Origin: a virus
Strand: one strand, 5' to 3'
IMG/VR virus record: IMGVR_UViG_3300025647_000030
Span: 1-64,000 of that record
Length of the DNA: 64,000 nt
Shown here: positions 44,027 through 52,088 of the stretch, piece by piece
Layout: each line of letters starts with the position of its first letter
Position numbering within the stretch: the first letter of the stretch is position 1
The notes under the pieces: generated by a model
The model's input: only the letters and a program-made list of their open reading frames with translations
The model's database searches: none
What the model was told of the DNA's origin: nothing
Translations under genes and position numbers: made by a program

Positions 44027-45849
44027 TGTTTGAGTTTAGTAAAAATGGCGGTATGATCGGAGCGACTCTAGATTATACCGATACGGACACTTACTTCATT
44101 TCAACTGGAGGAATTCCTCTTGGTGAAGTTGAATTCACAACTGCTGGCGCAACTACTTGGACTGTTCCAACTGATGTATCACTGATTTACGTTCTCTGTG
44201 TTGGTGGAGGCGGAGGTGGAGGCGGTTGTAATGGAGTAAACAACACTGGTCCAGGTGGGGGCGGTGGCGGCGCGCTACGATACGTCAATGCTATTCCTGT
44301 AACTTCTGGAGAAACTCTAGATGTTGTAGTTGGTGCTGGTGGTACAGGCGGTAGCGTGACTCCCACGGCCGGCACCGCCGGCGGCACAAGCTCACTAGCA
44401 AGAGGCGGTACAATACTTTGCAGTGCCGCCGGTGGTCAAGGTGGTGATGCGGGTGTTGCAAACGCACAAGGCGGTGCAGGCGGTTCAACGGGAACTGGTA
44501 CTGGTGGAAACGGTGGTGCTGGCGGAGTTGGTGGTGCTAACGCCGCAGGCGGTGCTGGCGGTGGAGCAGGCGGTTATTCAGGCAATGGCGGAGTTGGTAG
44601 TGCAGGGAATAGTTCTGGCACAAGTACCGCAGGAACTGGTGGCGCTGGGGGTGGTGGTGGTTCAGTCACAGCAGGTTCAGCAGGCGGTGGTGGTGTAGGA
44701 CTTCAAGGCGAAGGCGCATCTGGTCTTTCTGTTGGAGGTTCACCCGCAGGTGGTCAAGGCGGATCAGGCGGTACAAGCGCAATATCTTCACCCAACACTT
44801 CAGGTGGATTATATGGCGGCGGTGGTGGTACTATCGAAGATGATACTACTGGCGCAGGTTCAAATGGCGGTGTTGGCGCAGTAAGAATTATTTGGGGCGG
44901 TGATAGAGCATATCCTGCAACTAATACTGCCGATGGTCAAGGAACTGGAACTGGTTTAACTCCGGGAAATAAAAAGAATTCAGGCGTATGGGATATTGTT
45001 GCACACGATGATGCAACTTATATTTCTGCTGTTGCCGCTCTTCCTGGACAAGTTGCATTCACAACACCCACAACCGGAAGTTGGACTGTTCCTTCAAATG
45101 TTACATCTATCTCTGTTGTCTGTATAGGCGGTGGGGGTGGTGCTTCTGGATGTGACGGTTCTGGCACCGCGTCCGGCGGTGGTGGCGGTGGTGGCGGCCT
45201 TGGGTATGCTACTGTAGCAGTGACTTCAGGTGAATCTCTTTCTTATACTGTTGGTGCCGGTGGAACGGGTGGCGCTGGAACCGCAAACGGTGGAAATGGC
45301 GGTGACACAACACTATCAAGAGGCGCTACTGTTCTTGTTTCAGGTCTTGGTGGAACTGGTGGTCAGTCACTTGGTGATAATTCAACAACATTTGCAGGCG
45401 GTTCTTTCACTGGAGATGGTGGCGGTAATGGCGGCTCAGGCGGTGCATCGAATAACAACCAAGGCGGCGGCGGTGGTGGCGGTGCAGGTGGTTACTCAGG
45501 AATCGGTGGTAATGGTGGTACAACAAACACAGGTGTCGGCGCAGACGGTGCTGGAGGCGCCGGCGGCGGTGGTGGTGGTCAATCGACTGGTGGTACACAA
45601 AACAATGGCGGGGGCGGTGTCGGAATTTTAGGCGAAGGTGCATCTGGAACTGGCGGTGGAGTAAACAATCCCGGAACTGGCGGTTCTGGCGGAACAACGG
45701 GTTCTACTAACGGTGGTGTTTATGGAGCTGGTGGTGGCGGAGCAGAAGATGATACTAACGCTTCTGGTGGTAACGGTGGCGATGGCGCAATAAGAATCAT
45801 TTGGGGTGATGTTAGATCATATCCTTCAACTAATACGGCAGATGTATAA
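44026..45849 (+). CDS. Glycine-rich adhesin with two tandem polyglycine domains
   Basis: At 607 residues it consists of a short N-terminal attachment region (MFEFSKNGGMIGATLDYTDT) and two copies of a domain at about 33-300 and 340-605. Each begins with a beta strand (VEFTTAGATTWTVP or VAFTTPTTGSWTVP), then V/CIGGGGG. Long Gly-Gly-x runs follow, and each ends in RIIWGG/DxR-YP-TNTAD. Such glycine-rich runs form polyglycine-II helix bundles in the receptor-binding gp38 adhesins of T-even-type phages. The GC content and GGC/GGT use are visibly higher than in neighbouring genes because of the glycines. A tip adhesin for host recognition is the likely role. Confidence 0.8.
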   Translation: MFEFSKNGGMIGATLDYTDTDTYFISTGGIPLGEVEFTTAGATTWTVPTDVSLIYVLCVGGGGGGGGCNGVNNTGPGGGGGGALRYVNAIPVTSGETLDVVVGAGGTGGSVTPTAGTAGGTSSLARGGTILCSAAGGQGGDAGVANAQGGAGGSTGTGTGGNGGAGGVGGANAAGGAGGGAGGYSGNGGVGSAGNSSGTSTAGTGGAGGGGGSVTAGSAGGGGVGLQGEGASGLSVGGSPAGGQGGSGGTSAISSPNTSGGLYGGGGGTIEDDTTGAGSNGGVGAVRIIWGGDRAYPATNTADGQGTGTGLTPGNKKNSGVWDIVAHDDATYISAVAALPGQVAFTTPTTGSWTVPSNVTSISVVCIGGGGGASGCDGSGTASGGGGGGGGLGYATVAVTSGESLSYTVGAGGTGGAGTANGGNGGDTTLSRGATVLVSGLGGTGGQSLGDNSTTFAGGSFTGDGGGNGGSGGASNNNQGGGGGGGAGGYSGIGGNGGTTNTGVGADGAGGAGGGGGGQSTGGTQNNGGGGVGILGEGASGTGGGVNNPGTGGSGGTTGSTNGGVYGAGGGGAEDDTNASGGNGGDGAIRIIWGDVRSYPSTNTADV

Positions 45850-46586
45850 TGACAGTAAAAAGTAGATTTGGTAGTTATTTAAGAGGTAGATATTTCATTT
45901 ATGCACTTTGGAATAATATTAAGTCTCCATCATCTGTTGTGACAAGTGGATATTCTGATATTACAACATTTGATTACGGACAGGCACAAGGTCAATACGA
46001 TTTGACTTCCACAACACAATTTCCACACACGAAATATGTTCCGCCCGTTTACAATCTAGGATTCACTCCTTCATTGTTAAATGTATCGGGACAACTAGAT
46101 GCTTGGACTCAGCAAACTGTGGATATTTCTGGTTATGCAGGTGCGACTGTGCAATTAGTATTTCATTATGTGAACACTGGCGGAGCATATACAAGTGACA
46201 TGCAACTAGATCAGATTGATTTGGATGGAAATATATATTCATTTGAAAATACCACACACAATTTTGAAACAAGCGTTACTGGAGATAATCAGTCAGTATA
46301 TGCAAACGTTACTTGGGAACCTGTGGCAATACAACAAGATTCGAGATCACAGTGGCAAGTAGATAGTGGCGGAACACCATCTGGTGGTACTGGAAGAACT
46401 GATGCCGCAGCCGGAACATGGTACATTTACACAGAAATGTCCGGAGAAGGTGCTACTGTAAACTTTAATACTTGGTTGCGAAGTCCACAAGTAACATTGT
46501 CATCAAATCCAACACTAACATTCTTTGAAGCAAGATTAGGCGCTTCAATTGGTTCATTAAATATTCATTTAGATGTAATTGCGTAA
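45849..46586 (+). CDS. Putative virion protein with MAM/jelly-roll-like domain
   Basis: At 245 residues the N-terminus (KSRFGSYLRGRYFIYALWNN) is a short attachment-type segment. The remainder is beta-rich, with WTQQTVDISGYAGATVQLVF and WQVDSGGTPSGGTGRTDAAAG, then TWYIYTEMSG and TLTFFEARLGASIGSL. That order resembles MAM-type or lectin-like jelly-roll domains. It overlaps the glycine-rich adhesin by TAATG and is followed by a probable fibre-associated gene, so a second glycan-binding module of the same adhesin complex is plausible. I cannot identify a ligand. Confidence 0.65.
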   Translation: MTVKSRFGSYLRGRYFIYALWNNIKSPSSVVTSGYSDITTFDYGQAQGQYDLTSTTQFPHTKYVPPVYNLGFTPSLLNVSGQLDAWTQQTVDISGYAGATVQLVFHYVNTGGAYTSDMQLDQIDLDGNIYSFENTTHNFETSVTGDNQSVYANVTWEPVAIQQDSRSQWQVDSGGTPSGGTGRTDAAAGTWYIYTEMSGEGATVNFNTWLRSPQVTLSSNPTLTFFEARLGASIGSLNIHLDVIA

Positions 46587-46596
46587 AGAGGATAAT

Positions 46597-47406
46597 ATGT
46601 TATATTCATTTAAGGGTGCTTACCCAACACAATTGCCAAATAAAATTACTTTGAGTAATGGCAAAACAAGAACAGACAATACGACATTCACTGATGAAGA
46701 AATTGCTGACGCAGGATGGATTGTTGTTTCAAATCCTCCTACTTTTTCATATCCGAATAAACTTGATTGGGATGGAACTGATTGGGTGGTTCGGTCACCA
46801 AACTCTTCTGAAACTGCAATAAAAATTCAACAGGTACGAGATTGGTGCGGTAGAGAACTTACAAGAACTGACTATAAGATCATTAAGTCAGTCGAAACTG
46901 GTTACGTTATAGATGATGCATATCACATATTCAGAGAAGAAGTAAGAACATTATATGATCAAGCAATGCAATTAAACTTTGATCCTTGGAATGTTTCTTT
47001 TCCTAAACTTTTGATAGATGATGAAAATGAAGTCAACATGGCAATTAAACAAGTTATTGCTGATCGTTATCAGAAAGAAATCTCTGGAACAGAATGGGTG
47101 GATACAAATAACGGATATACTCTATTGCTTGATACAGACCGTGATAGTCAGAATAAATATTCAGCAATACTATCAGCAATTCAATCTGGCCTTAGAACAA
47201 CTGACGAAACTTGGAAATGTAGAAAGGTTTCCGGAAATGTAACTGAAGTTTTATATCGAAACACAACAAACGCAGAGTTGATTGAGTGGTCGGGATACGT
47301 TTTGTCACATGTTCAAAGGTGTTTTGATGCAGAAGCAAATGCTATTACTAAGATTGAAGCTGGAGATTTGACTGCTACGTTTGAAACTGAATTTGCTCTG
47401 TTATAA
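46597..47406 (+). CDS. Fibre-associated protein, possibly assembly factor
   Basis: The start is placed at the ATG at 46597, which has an AGAGGA ribosome site; an earlier TTG at 46579 would overlap the upstream gene and has none. The first 60 residues (SFKGAYPTQLPNKITLSNGK, then DEEIADAGWIVVSNPP) match the N-terminal module of tail-fibre assembly and capping proteins seen downstream of adhesins. The rest (about 200 residues) is helical with RDWCGRELTRTDYKIIKSVE, typical of C-terminal domains in such proteins. It is the last gene of the adhesin block. Confidence 0.65.
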   Translation: MLYSFKGAYPTQLPNKITLSNGKTRTDNTTFTDEEIADAGWIVVSNPPTFSYPNKLDWDGTDWVVRSPNSSETAIKIQQVRDWCGRELTRTDYKIIKSVETGYVIDDAYHIFREEVRTLYDQAMQLNFDPWNVSFPKLLIDDENEVNMAIKQVIADRYQKEISGTEWVDTNNGYTLLLDTDRDSQNKYSAILSAIQSGLRTTDETWKCRKVSGNVTEVLYRNTTNAELIEWSGYVLSHVQRCFDAEANAITKIEAGDLTATFETEFALL

Positions 47407-47409
47407 ATA
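47402..47409 (+). promoter_or_regulatory. T4-type late promoter box
   Basis: An exact TATAAATA overlaps the stop of the preceding gene, 31-38 nt before the small gene at 47440. Followed by a strong AGGAG, this is a well-placed late promoter. Confidence 0.55.
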
Positions 47410-47439
47410 CATAAATAATAGTTGAAAAGGAGATATATT

Positions 47440-47592
47440 ATGAACTTAAAATTAGAGCTTTCTGTTGAAAATATTAATATTATTTTAACTTCTTTGGGCA
47501 ATATGCCATATAACAAAGTAGCGGAATTAATAAATAATATAACTGTTCAATCAAAAAATCAGATTGAAAATGAAGAAAAAGTAAAAAAATAA
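47440..47592 (+). CDS. Small conserved phage protein (50 residues)
   Basis: It reads MNLKLELSVENINIILTSLG, then NMPYNKVAELINNITVQSKN and a lysine-rich end. The pattern of a short strand followed by an N-I-I-L-x-x-L-G-x-x-P-Y-x-x-V-A-x-L-I helix pair is a familiar small phage protein of unknown function. It has an AGGAG ribosome site 8 nt upstream and a late promoter box, so it is probably well expressed. It may bind another virion or host protein through the helix pair (guess). Confidence 0.7.
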   Translation: MNLKLELSVENINIILTSLGNMPYNKVAELINNITVQSKNQIENEEKVKK

Positions 47593-47631
47593 ATACTTAT
47601 TAGAGACTCTTCTTCATTTTTAGTCTATAAA

Positions 47632-48003
47632 ATGAGATTAGAAATGCAAGAAGAAGAAAATAAAAATACATTGATATTGGGTAAACCAATGGGTGATTGG
47701 ATCTATTGGTTTATTGCTTGTATGATAGCATTCTCAACTTATTATGTGAGTAGTCAGGTTAGCCCACTTGCATCTGATATAGAAAAAATTGAGAAAAATA
47801 TTTTAAGTATTGAGTCTAAAATACAAGAAGATAAAATTAATATGGAAAGATTATTGCAAAAAATTATTGCTATTACCAATGAACATGAACGGATTAAGTC
47901 GGAATTGAAAACTAAAGTTACTAAAGAAAGATTGGAAATAGAATTACAACATATAAACCGAGATATTGATTATGTTAAATCCGAGCATCATATACAAAAA
48001 TAA
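47632..48003 (+). CDS. Membrane-anchored coiled-coil protein, possible lysis accessory
   Basis: At 123 residues it has one clear transmembrane segment at about 22-42 (DWIYWFIACMIAFSTYYVSS) followed by a long charged coiled coil (residues 48-118). The topology is probably N-in with the coiled coil outside the inner membrane. It resembles an inner-membrane spanin or a membrane partner of a holin, but has no diagnostic motif. The start is uncertain: the ATG at 47644 would remove four residues, and neither has a good ribosome site. The next gene, also membrane-bound, starts 2 nt after its stop. Confidence 0.6.
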   Translation: MRLEMQEEENKNTLILGKPMGDWIYWFIACMIAFSTYYVSSQVSPLASDIEKIEKNILSIESKIQEDKINMERLLQKIIAITNEHERIKSELKTKVTKERLEIELQHINRDIDYVKSEHHIQK

Positions 48004-48004
48004 T

Positions 48005-48424
48005 ATGTTTAAGCAGTGTAATATACATATATCAAATAAGTTAGCATATACACTTATGCTAATTGTTTTTTCTATTTTTATGGGAGAAGCATTCCATGAT
48101 ATAGAAAGGGCTTCTATGTTATCCGGACAATTAGTTACAATTGTTTCATTAATAATAGGACCGAAGATTTTATGGACCGCATATAAACAAAAACAACTTA
48201 TACTTGGTCTAACTGTAATCTTCATTTGGATAGCAAATATAGCATTCTCACTACAATTAACTTTAGAACCTATTGAAGATATGTTATTTGATATTGCAAC
48301 ATTTCTAACTATGATCGTTTTACTTAGATATTCAACGGAAATAGTCGATCCAAAAACAAGAAAAATAAATAGAAGAAAAAATGAAGGTAATATTTACTGT
48401 CAAAAATGCGGTAAAAAAAATTAA
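48005..48424 (+). CDS. Four-helix membrane protein with C-terminal CxxC, possible holin
   Basis: The start is set at 48005 so that it follows the upstream stop; an ATG at 47966 would overlap that gene by 38 nt. The 139-residue protein has four predicted membrane segments (about 14-30, 38-56, 66-84, 92-108) and a short basic tail ending in YCQKCGKKN, a half zinc-ribbon-like CxxC. Size and topology would suit a holin, and with the coiled-coil protein upstream it could form a lysis pair, but no family signature confirms this. Confidence 0.55.
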   Translation: MFKQCNIHISNKLAYTLMLIVFSIFMGEAFHDIERASMLSGQLVTIVSLIIGPKILWTAYKQKQLILGLTVIFIWIANIAFSLQLTLEPIEDMLFDIATFLTMIVLLRYSTEIVDPKTRKINRRKNEGNIYCQKCGKKN

Positions 48425-48439
48425 ACAGGATTAAATAAA

Positions 48440-49237
48440 ATGCCAGTATCAAGTAGAAATGAGTTAATAGAATATTGTTTAAGAAAACTTGGACACCCTG
48501 TTACAGAAATAAACGTTGATGTTGATCAAATAGAAGATAGAATTGACGATGCATTTGAATTTTATCAAGATTACCATTATGACGCAACAGAGCATAATTT
48601 TTATGCACATCTATTAACAGCACAAAATATACAAGATAAATATATTACTGTACCGGAAGAATTAATTTTTGTTAAACAAGTATTAGCAATTGAGGGCTTC
48701 AATAATATATATAAATCAATGGGCGATAATGTCGCATTGATGAATAACCCATTTGCAGTAATCAATACAAGTGCTAAACCTGTTGGATTTGCTGGTAATA
48801 ATGAACAACTTGGTAGGAATAATAGTATTTCTGATTATTTTCTAACAATGTCATCATTAGAGCAAATGCGAAATGTATTAGGTTCAACATCCGAGATACC
48901 AATAAGATTTAACAGACATACAAATAGAATATATTTTGATAGTGAAGTTCAAGATGTAATTTCAGAAGGTCAATATATATTATTTGAAGGATGGATTATC
49001 GTTGATCCAGAAACATTTAATGATGTATATAATGATAGATGGTTAAAAAGATACGCAACATCATTAATAAAACAACAATGGGGTATTAATTTATCCAAAT
49101 ATTCTGGAATACAATTGCCGGGTGGTGTTACATTGGATGGCGATAAAATTTATGAACAAGCATCAACAGAAATAGAAAAACTTGAGGAAGAAATGCAACT
49201 CAAATATGAACTACCAGTTAATTTTATTTCTGGATAA
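48440..49237 (+). CDS. gp13: Neck protein gp13
   Basis: At 265 residues (T4 gp13 is 309) the N-terminus reads SRNELIEYCLRKLGHPVTEI, then NVDVDQIEDRIDDAFEFYQD. The C-terminal half has RFNRHTNRIYFD and a WLKRYATSLIKQQWGINLSK helix, followed by GIQLPGGVTLDGDKI and a helix of glutamates. These are the conserved blocks of gp13-type neck proteins in exo-T-even phages. It sits between portal and gp14 in the neck and helps join head to tail. A 165-residue virion gene separates it from gp14. Confidence 0.85.
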   Translation: MPVSSRNELIEYCLRKLGHPVTEINVDVDQIEDRIDDAFEFYQDYHYDATEHNFYAHLLTAQNIQDKYITVPEELIFVKQVLAIEGFNNIYKSMGDNVALMNNPFAVINTSAKPVGFAGNNEQLGRNNSISDYFLTMSSLEQMRNVLGSTSEIPIRFNRHTNRIYFDSEVQDVISEGQYILFEGWIIVDPETFNDVYNDRWLKRYATSLIKQQWGINLSKYSGIQLPGGVTLDGDKIYEQASTEIEKLEEEMQLKYELPVNFISG

Positions 49238-49267
49238 ATAATTAAAATAAACTATTAGGAGAAAAAA

Positions 49268-49765
49268 ATGGCAACAAATTTCTTAAATGCTACTGGTGTT
49301 GATCAGTGGGTTAATGAATTAAAAACAATTATGGCAACAGAGCCAGCCGATGATACTGCGCTTCTTGCCGCAATGGATACCTATTTTGATGGTATTTCAT
49401 TCAGAAAGAAAATCTATCAGCAGGTATTGGGTTCTTTTAAAAGAGAAGTCGGTCTTGGTGGCGGTAAAATTGGCGGCACCATTACAATTACAGACGGTGG
49501 TACCGGCTATTCAGTAGGCGATATTATGTCTGTTTCTGGTGCTACTAGCGGTGTTGGTGGTACTGTTAAAGTAACTTCCGTAACAGGTGGTGTTATTGAT
49601 GGTATTGAAGTTTTAACTGCCGGTAACAATTATGTTGGTGCATTGACAATTAATGTTGGTGATGCTGGTAATGCTGACGCCGTTCTTGTTATGGATGATG
49701 CAGCCACTTATGAAGATGAATCTGTTGTTGATGCTACTATTGCTACAGTAAACGCATTAGCGTAA
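49268..49765 (+). CDS. Putative virion protein with GxGY beta module
   Basis: At 165 residues it begins with a helical domain (TGVDQWVNELKTIMATEPAD, then YFDGISFRKKIYQQVLGSFK). Residues about 68-140 hold GxGY-type beta repeats (TITITDGGTGYSVGDIMSVS, later IEVLTAGNNYVGALTI). The strong AGGAG ribosome site and the place between gp13 and gp14 suggest an abundant neck- or tail-associated structural protein. The beta module is shared with gp7-like, gp8, sheath and fibre proteins of this phage. I do not recognise a T4 counterpart. Confidence 0.65.
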   Translation: MATNFLNATGVDQWVNELKTIMATEPADDTALLAAMDTYFDGISFRKKIYQQVLGSFKREVGLGGGKIGGTITITDGGTGYSVGDIMSVSGATSGVGGTVKVTSVTGGVIDGIEVLTAGNNYVGALTINVGDAGNADAVLVMDDAATYEDESVVDATIATVNALA

Positions 49766-49771
49766 AAATAA

Positions 49772-50392
49772 ATGGCCGTTAATCTATATTTTGATCATAA
49801 CTACAATAAATCTGAACAAAGTTTAATAGAAGATTTAACCATAGAAGCCATAAAAATGCATGGCATGGATGTAGTTTATATTCCTAGAAGTTCAATTTCT
49901 AGGGATGATATTCTTGGTGAAGATATTATTGCAAAGTTTGAAAACTCGGAAATGATTGAAATGTATTTAGAAACGGTCGATGGCTTTGAAAATCAAGGTG
50001 ATTTATTAGCCAAATTTGGACTACAAATAAAAGATAATGCTACATTTGTAGTTTCTAAAAAAAGATATGAGGAAGTTATGATCGGATCATCAAGACCTTA
50101 TGAAGGCGATCTGATCTACTTCCCATTATCTTCCTCTTTATTTGAGATTAATTTTGTTGAACATGAAAATCCTTTTTATAATTTAGGTAAATTACATACG
50201 TATAAATTAACGTGTGAATTATTTACATATAATAATGAAGAATTTAATACCGGTCATGTGGATATAGATCGCGTAGAGGATGATCATTCCAATGATGTAA
50301 TACTATCTATTAATGATAATGATATTATGGAACAAGAAGCAACCAATACTGTTGTTGATTATACGGAATCCAATCCCTTTGGTGAATTTTAA
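49772..50392 (+). CDS. gp14: Neck protein gp14
   Basis: At 206 residues (T4 gp14 is 256) it shows the gp14 opening NLYFDHNYNKSEQSLIEDLT, then HGMDVVYIPRS, EMYLETVDGFENQGDLLAKF and YEGDLIYFPLSSSLFEINFV. The C-terminal strand has NPFYNLGKLHTYKLTCELF, which is typical of the family. gp14 with gp13 closes the portal after packaging and receives the tail. Its stop overlaps the gp15 start as TAATG. Confidence 0.9.
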   Translation: MAVNLYFDHNYNKSEQSLIEDLTIEAIKMHGMDVVYIPRSSISRDDILGEDIIAKFENSEMIEMYLETVDGFENQGDLLAKFGLQIKDNATFVVSKKRYEEVMIGSSRPYEGDLIYFPLSSSLFEINFVEHENPFYNLGKLHTYKLTCELFTYNNEEFNTGHVDIDRVEDDHSNDVILSINDNDIMEQEATNTVVDYTESNPFGEF

Positions 50393-51114
50393 TGTTAGTA
50401 ACATCTCCATTTTATTATAATACTTTACGAAATACCAGTGTTGCGTTTGGTAATCTTTTCAATGAAATTTATATTGAACAGAATGGTGTTAATATAAAAG
50501 TACCACTACAATATCTTTCCAAAGAAAAATTTGTTACTAGAACTCTATATAGACCAGACTTGTCTGATGAATCTGTTAAGGTTGAAACAACATTACCTGC
50601 TATGGGATTCGAATTAACCGATATACAATATGATTCACAAAGAAAATTAAACAAAATGAATAAAATCCAAAATGAAGAAAATTCAATGTTTAATCGGGTT
50701 CCATATGTTGCTAATTTTGTACTATATATTGCTACAAGGAAAATGGATGAATCATTTAGAATTGTTGAACAGATATTACCTTATTTTACACCGGAGTTAA
50801 TTGTTAAAGTTAAGGATAAATCCGATTTCAATATTTCCAGTAATATTCCTTTTACATTAAGTGGTACTGATATGGAAGTTATTTCTGATGGTGATTTTGA
50901 AGAAAGAAGAAGTATATTATGGACATTAAGTTTTAATTGTAAAATATACTTCTATCCAGATATAAAGAATTCCAGTGTTATTAGAAGAACCGATGTAACC
51001 ATACTAAATGGAAATACCGATACTCCATTAGAACAGGTATTAACGGAAGTTGATCCTTTTGATTCTTTATCAACAGATGATTATGGTATAAATACACAAA
51101 TAAATGATTTATAA
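50392..51114 (+). CDS. gp15: Tail terminator / proximal sheath stabiliser gp15
   Basis: At 240 residues (T4 gp15 is 272) it shows TSPFYYNTLRNTSVAFGNLF near the start, then VPLQYLSKEKFVTRTL, a TTLPAMGFELTDIQYDSQRK block, and NRVPYVANFVLYIATRKMDE followed by VEQILPYFTPEL. This is the gp15 pattern. The protein forms the hexameric ring that caps the contracted tail end and contacts the neck. Two hairpins and a late promoter follow directly after its stop. Confidence 0.9.
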   Translation: MLVTSPFYYNTLRNTSVAFGNLFNEIYIEQNGVNIKVPLQYLSKEKFVTRTLYRPDLSDESVKVETTLPAMGFELTDIQYDSQRKLNKMNKIQNEENSMFNRVPYVANFVLYIATRKMDESFRIVEQILPYFTPELIVKVKDKSDFNISSNIPFTLSGTDMEVISDGDFEERRSILWTLSFNCKIYFYPDIKNSSVIRRTDVTILNGNTDTPLEQVLTEVDPFDSLSTDDYGINTQINDL

Positions 51115-51180
51115 ATTCTTGCGAAGCAAGAATACTCCGTGTTCCACTCCGTTCCTAATTTATTAAGTTCCTAATAAATT
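51115..51180. other. Two perfect palindromes in the gp15-gp16 intergenic region
   Basis: ATTCTTGC-GAA-GCAAGAAT (51115-51133) starts on the base after the gp15 stop. AATTTATTA-AGTTCC-TAATAAATT (51157-51180) follows. GTTCC occurs four times between 51141 and 51210. No run of Ts follows the first hairpin, so simple termination is doubtful. It may be an RNA processing site or a DNA signal near the terminase genes. Confidence 0.6.
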
Positions 51181-51216
51181 GGATTTATTATACCATATTT
51201 TTATCGTTCCGTCAAG

Positions 51217-51224
51217 TATAAATA
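51217..51224 (+). promoter_or_regulatory. T4-type late promoter box for terminase operon
   Basis: An exact TATAAATA lies 22 nt before the gp16 start at 51246, in a true intergenic stretch. It is the best-placed late promoter for gp16, lysozyme and gp17. Confidence 0.6.
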
Positions 51225-51245
51225 TACATAAAAAGTGATAATATT

Positions 51246-51674
51246 ATGGATACAGAAAAACAACTTGACCCAATTTCAGAATTTGTAGGAACCGAAACTG
51301 GTTTTGAACATTCAATTATTCCAGTAAAGAATAATACACCAATTATTCATTCCGATCAAGTAGCCGAAAACGCTAAATCCGACTACGAGCAAGCTAGAGA
51401 ATCGATGAAACACACAATTGATATTGGCACCAATATTTTGGAGAATTTGGCTAAGGTTGCTGAAGAATCTGAATCACCTAGAGCATACGAGGTTCTAGCA
51501 AATACACTTAAAACAATTACTGATATGAATAAATCACTTATGGATTTACATCGTGACGCTCAAGATATAATGAACCAGAAACCTAAAGATTCTCCGGAGA
51601 CCGTCAATAATACACAATTTATATTTAATGGTTCTACTGAAGAATTACAAAAATTATTAATGGAGAAAAAATGA
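51246..51674 (+). CDS. gp16: Small terminase subunit gp16
   Basis: At 142 residues (T4 gp16 is 164) the core is a long two-helix coiled coil: SDYEQARESMKHTIDIGTNI, then ENLAKVAEESESPRAYEVLA, NTLKTITDMNKSLMDLHRDA. That is the central oligomerisation domain of gp16-type small terminases, which bind DNA and stimulate gp17. The N-terminus is short and acidic, and the C-terminus (NTQFIFNGSTEELQKLLMEK) matches the gp17-binding tail of exo-T-even relatives. It overlaps the lysozyme start by ATGA. Confidence 0.85.
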   Translation: MDTEKQLDPISEFVGTETGFEHSIIPVKNNTPIIHSDQVAENAKSDYEQARESMKHTIDIGTNILENLAKVAEESESPRAYEVLANTLKTITDMNKSLMDLHRDAQDIMNQKPKDSPETVNNTQFIFNGSTEELQKLLMEKK

Positions 51675-52087
51675 ATAAAGAAGATTTTATTGAAATGTTA
51701 AAACGACATGAGGGAGTTGAATTTAAAGTGTATAAGGATTCATTAGGAATTGAAACGATTGGTGTTGGTAGAAATCTAGTTGATCGTGGTTTATCTATGG
51801 ATGAGGTTGAATATCTTTTAAATAACGATATTGAATATTTTTCTTCAGTTTTAATTAATAAATTTCCTATTGCAAATGAACTCTCATCCGAAAGATATTA
51901 TGTACTTTTGAACATGATTTTTAATATGGGTCCTAGTAGACTTTCTGGTTTTAAAAAGATGTGGTCTGCTATAGAACAGCATGATTATACAAAAGCATCA
52001 ATTGAAATGCTTGATTCGAAATGGGCTAAACAGGTAGGTCGTCGTGCTATTGAGTTAAGCGATATTATGAGAACCGGTAAAAAATAA
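51671..52087 (+). CDS. T4-type lysozyme (GH24)
   Basis: At 138 residues it shows the T4 lysozyme active site: LKRHEGVEFKVYKD...ETIGVGRNL, with E14, D23 and T29 corresponding to the catalytic triad E11, D20, T26 of T4 gpe. The helical C-terminal lobe (LLNMIFNMGPSRLSGFKKMW, later WAKQVGRRAIELSDIMRTGK) is complete, compared with 164 residues in T4. There is no signal peptide, so it would need a holin. It hydrolyses peptidoglycan for lysis or, since the gp5 spike lacks lysozyme, perhaps during entry. Its place between the two terminase genes (overlapping gp16, 1 nt before gp17) is unusual. Confidence 0.92.
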   Translation: MNKEDFIEMLKRHEGVEFKVYKDSLGIETIGVGRNLVDRGLSMDEVEYLLNNDIEYFSSVLINKFPIANELSSERYYVLLNMIFNMGPSRLSGFKKMWSAIEQHDYTKASIEMLDSKWAKQVGRRAIELSDIMRTGKK

Positions 52088-52088
52088 T

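Noticed and set aside
44187-45697. Several proline- or arginine-rich ORFs in other frames of the glycine-rich adhesin
   Set aside because: They are shadows of Gly-Gly-x codons (poly-Pro or His/Arg-rich on the reverse strand) with no start signals.
47593-47631. Terminator after the 50-residue gene
   Set aside because: AGACT and AGTCT can pair only weakly over a long loop, and no T run follows.
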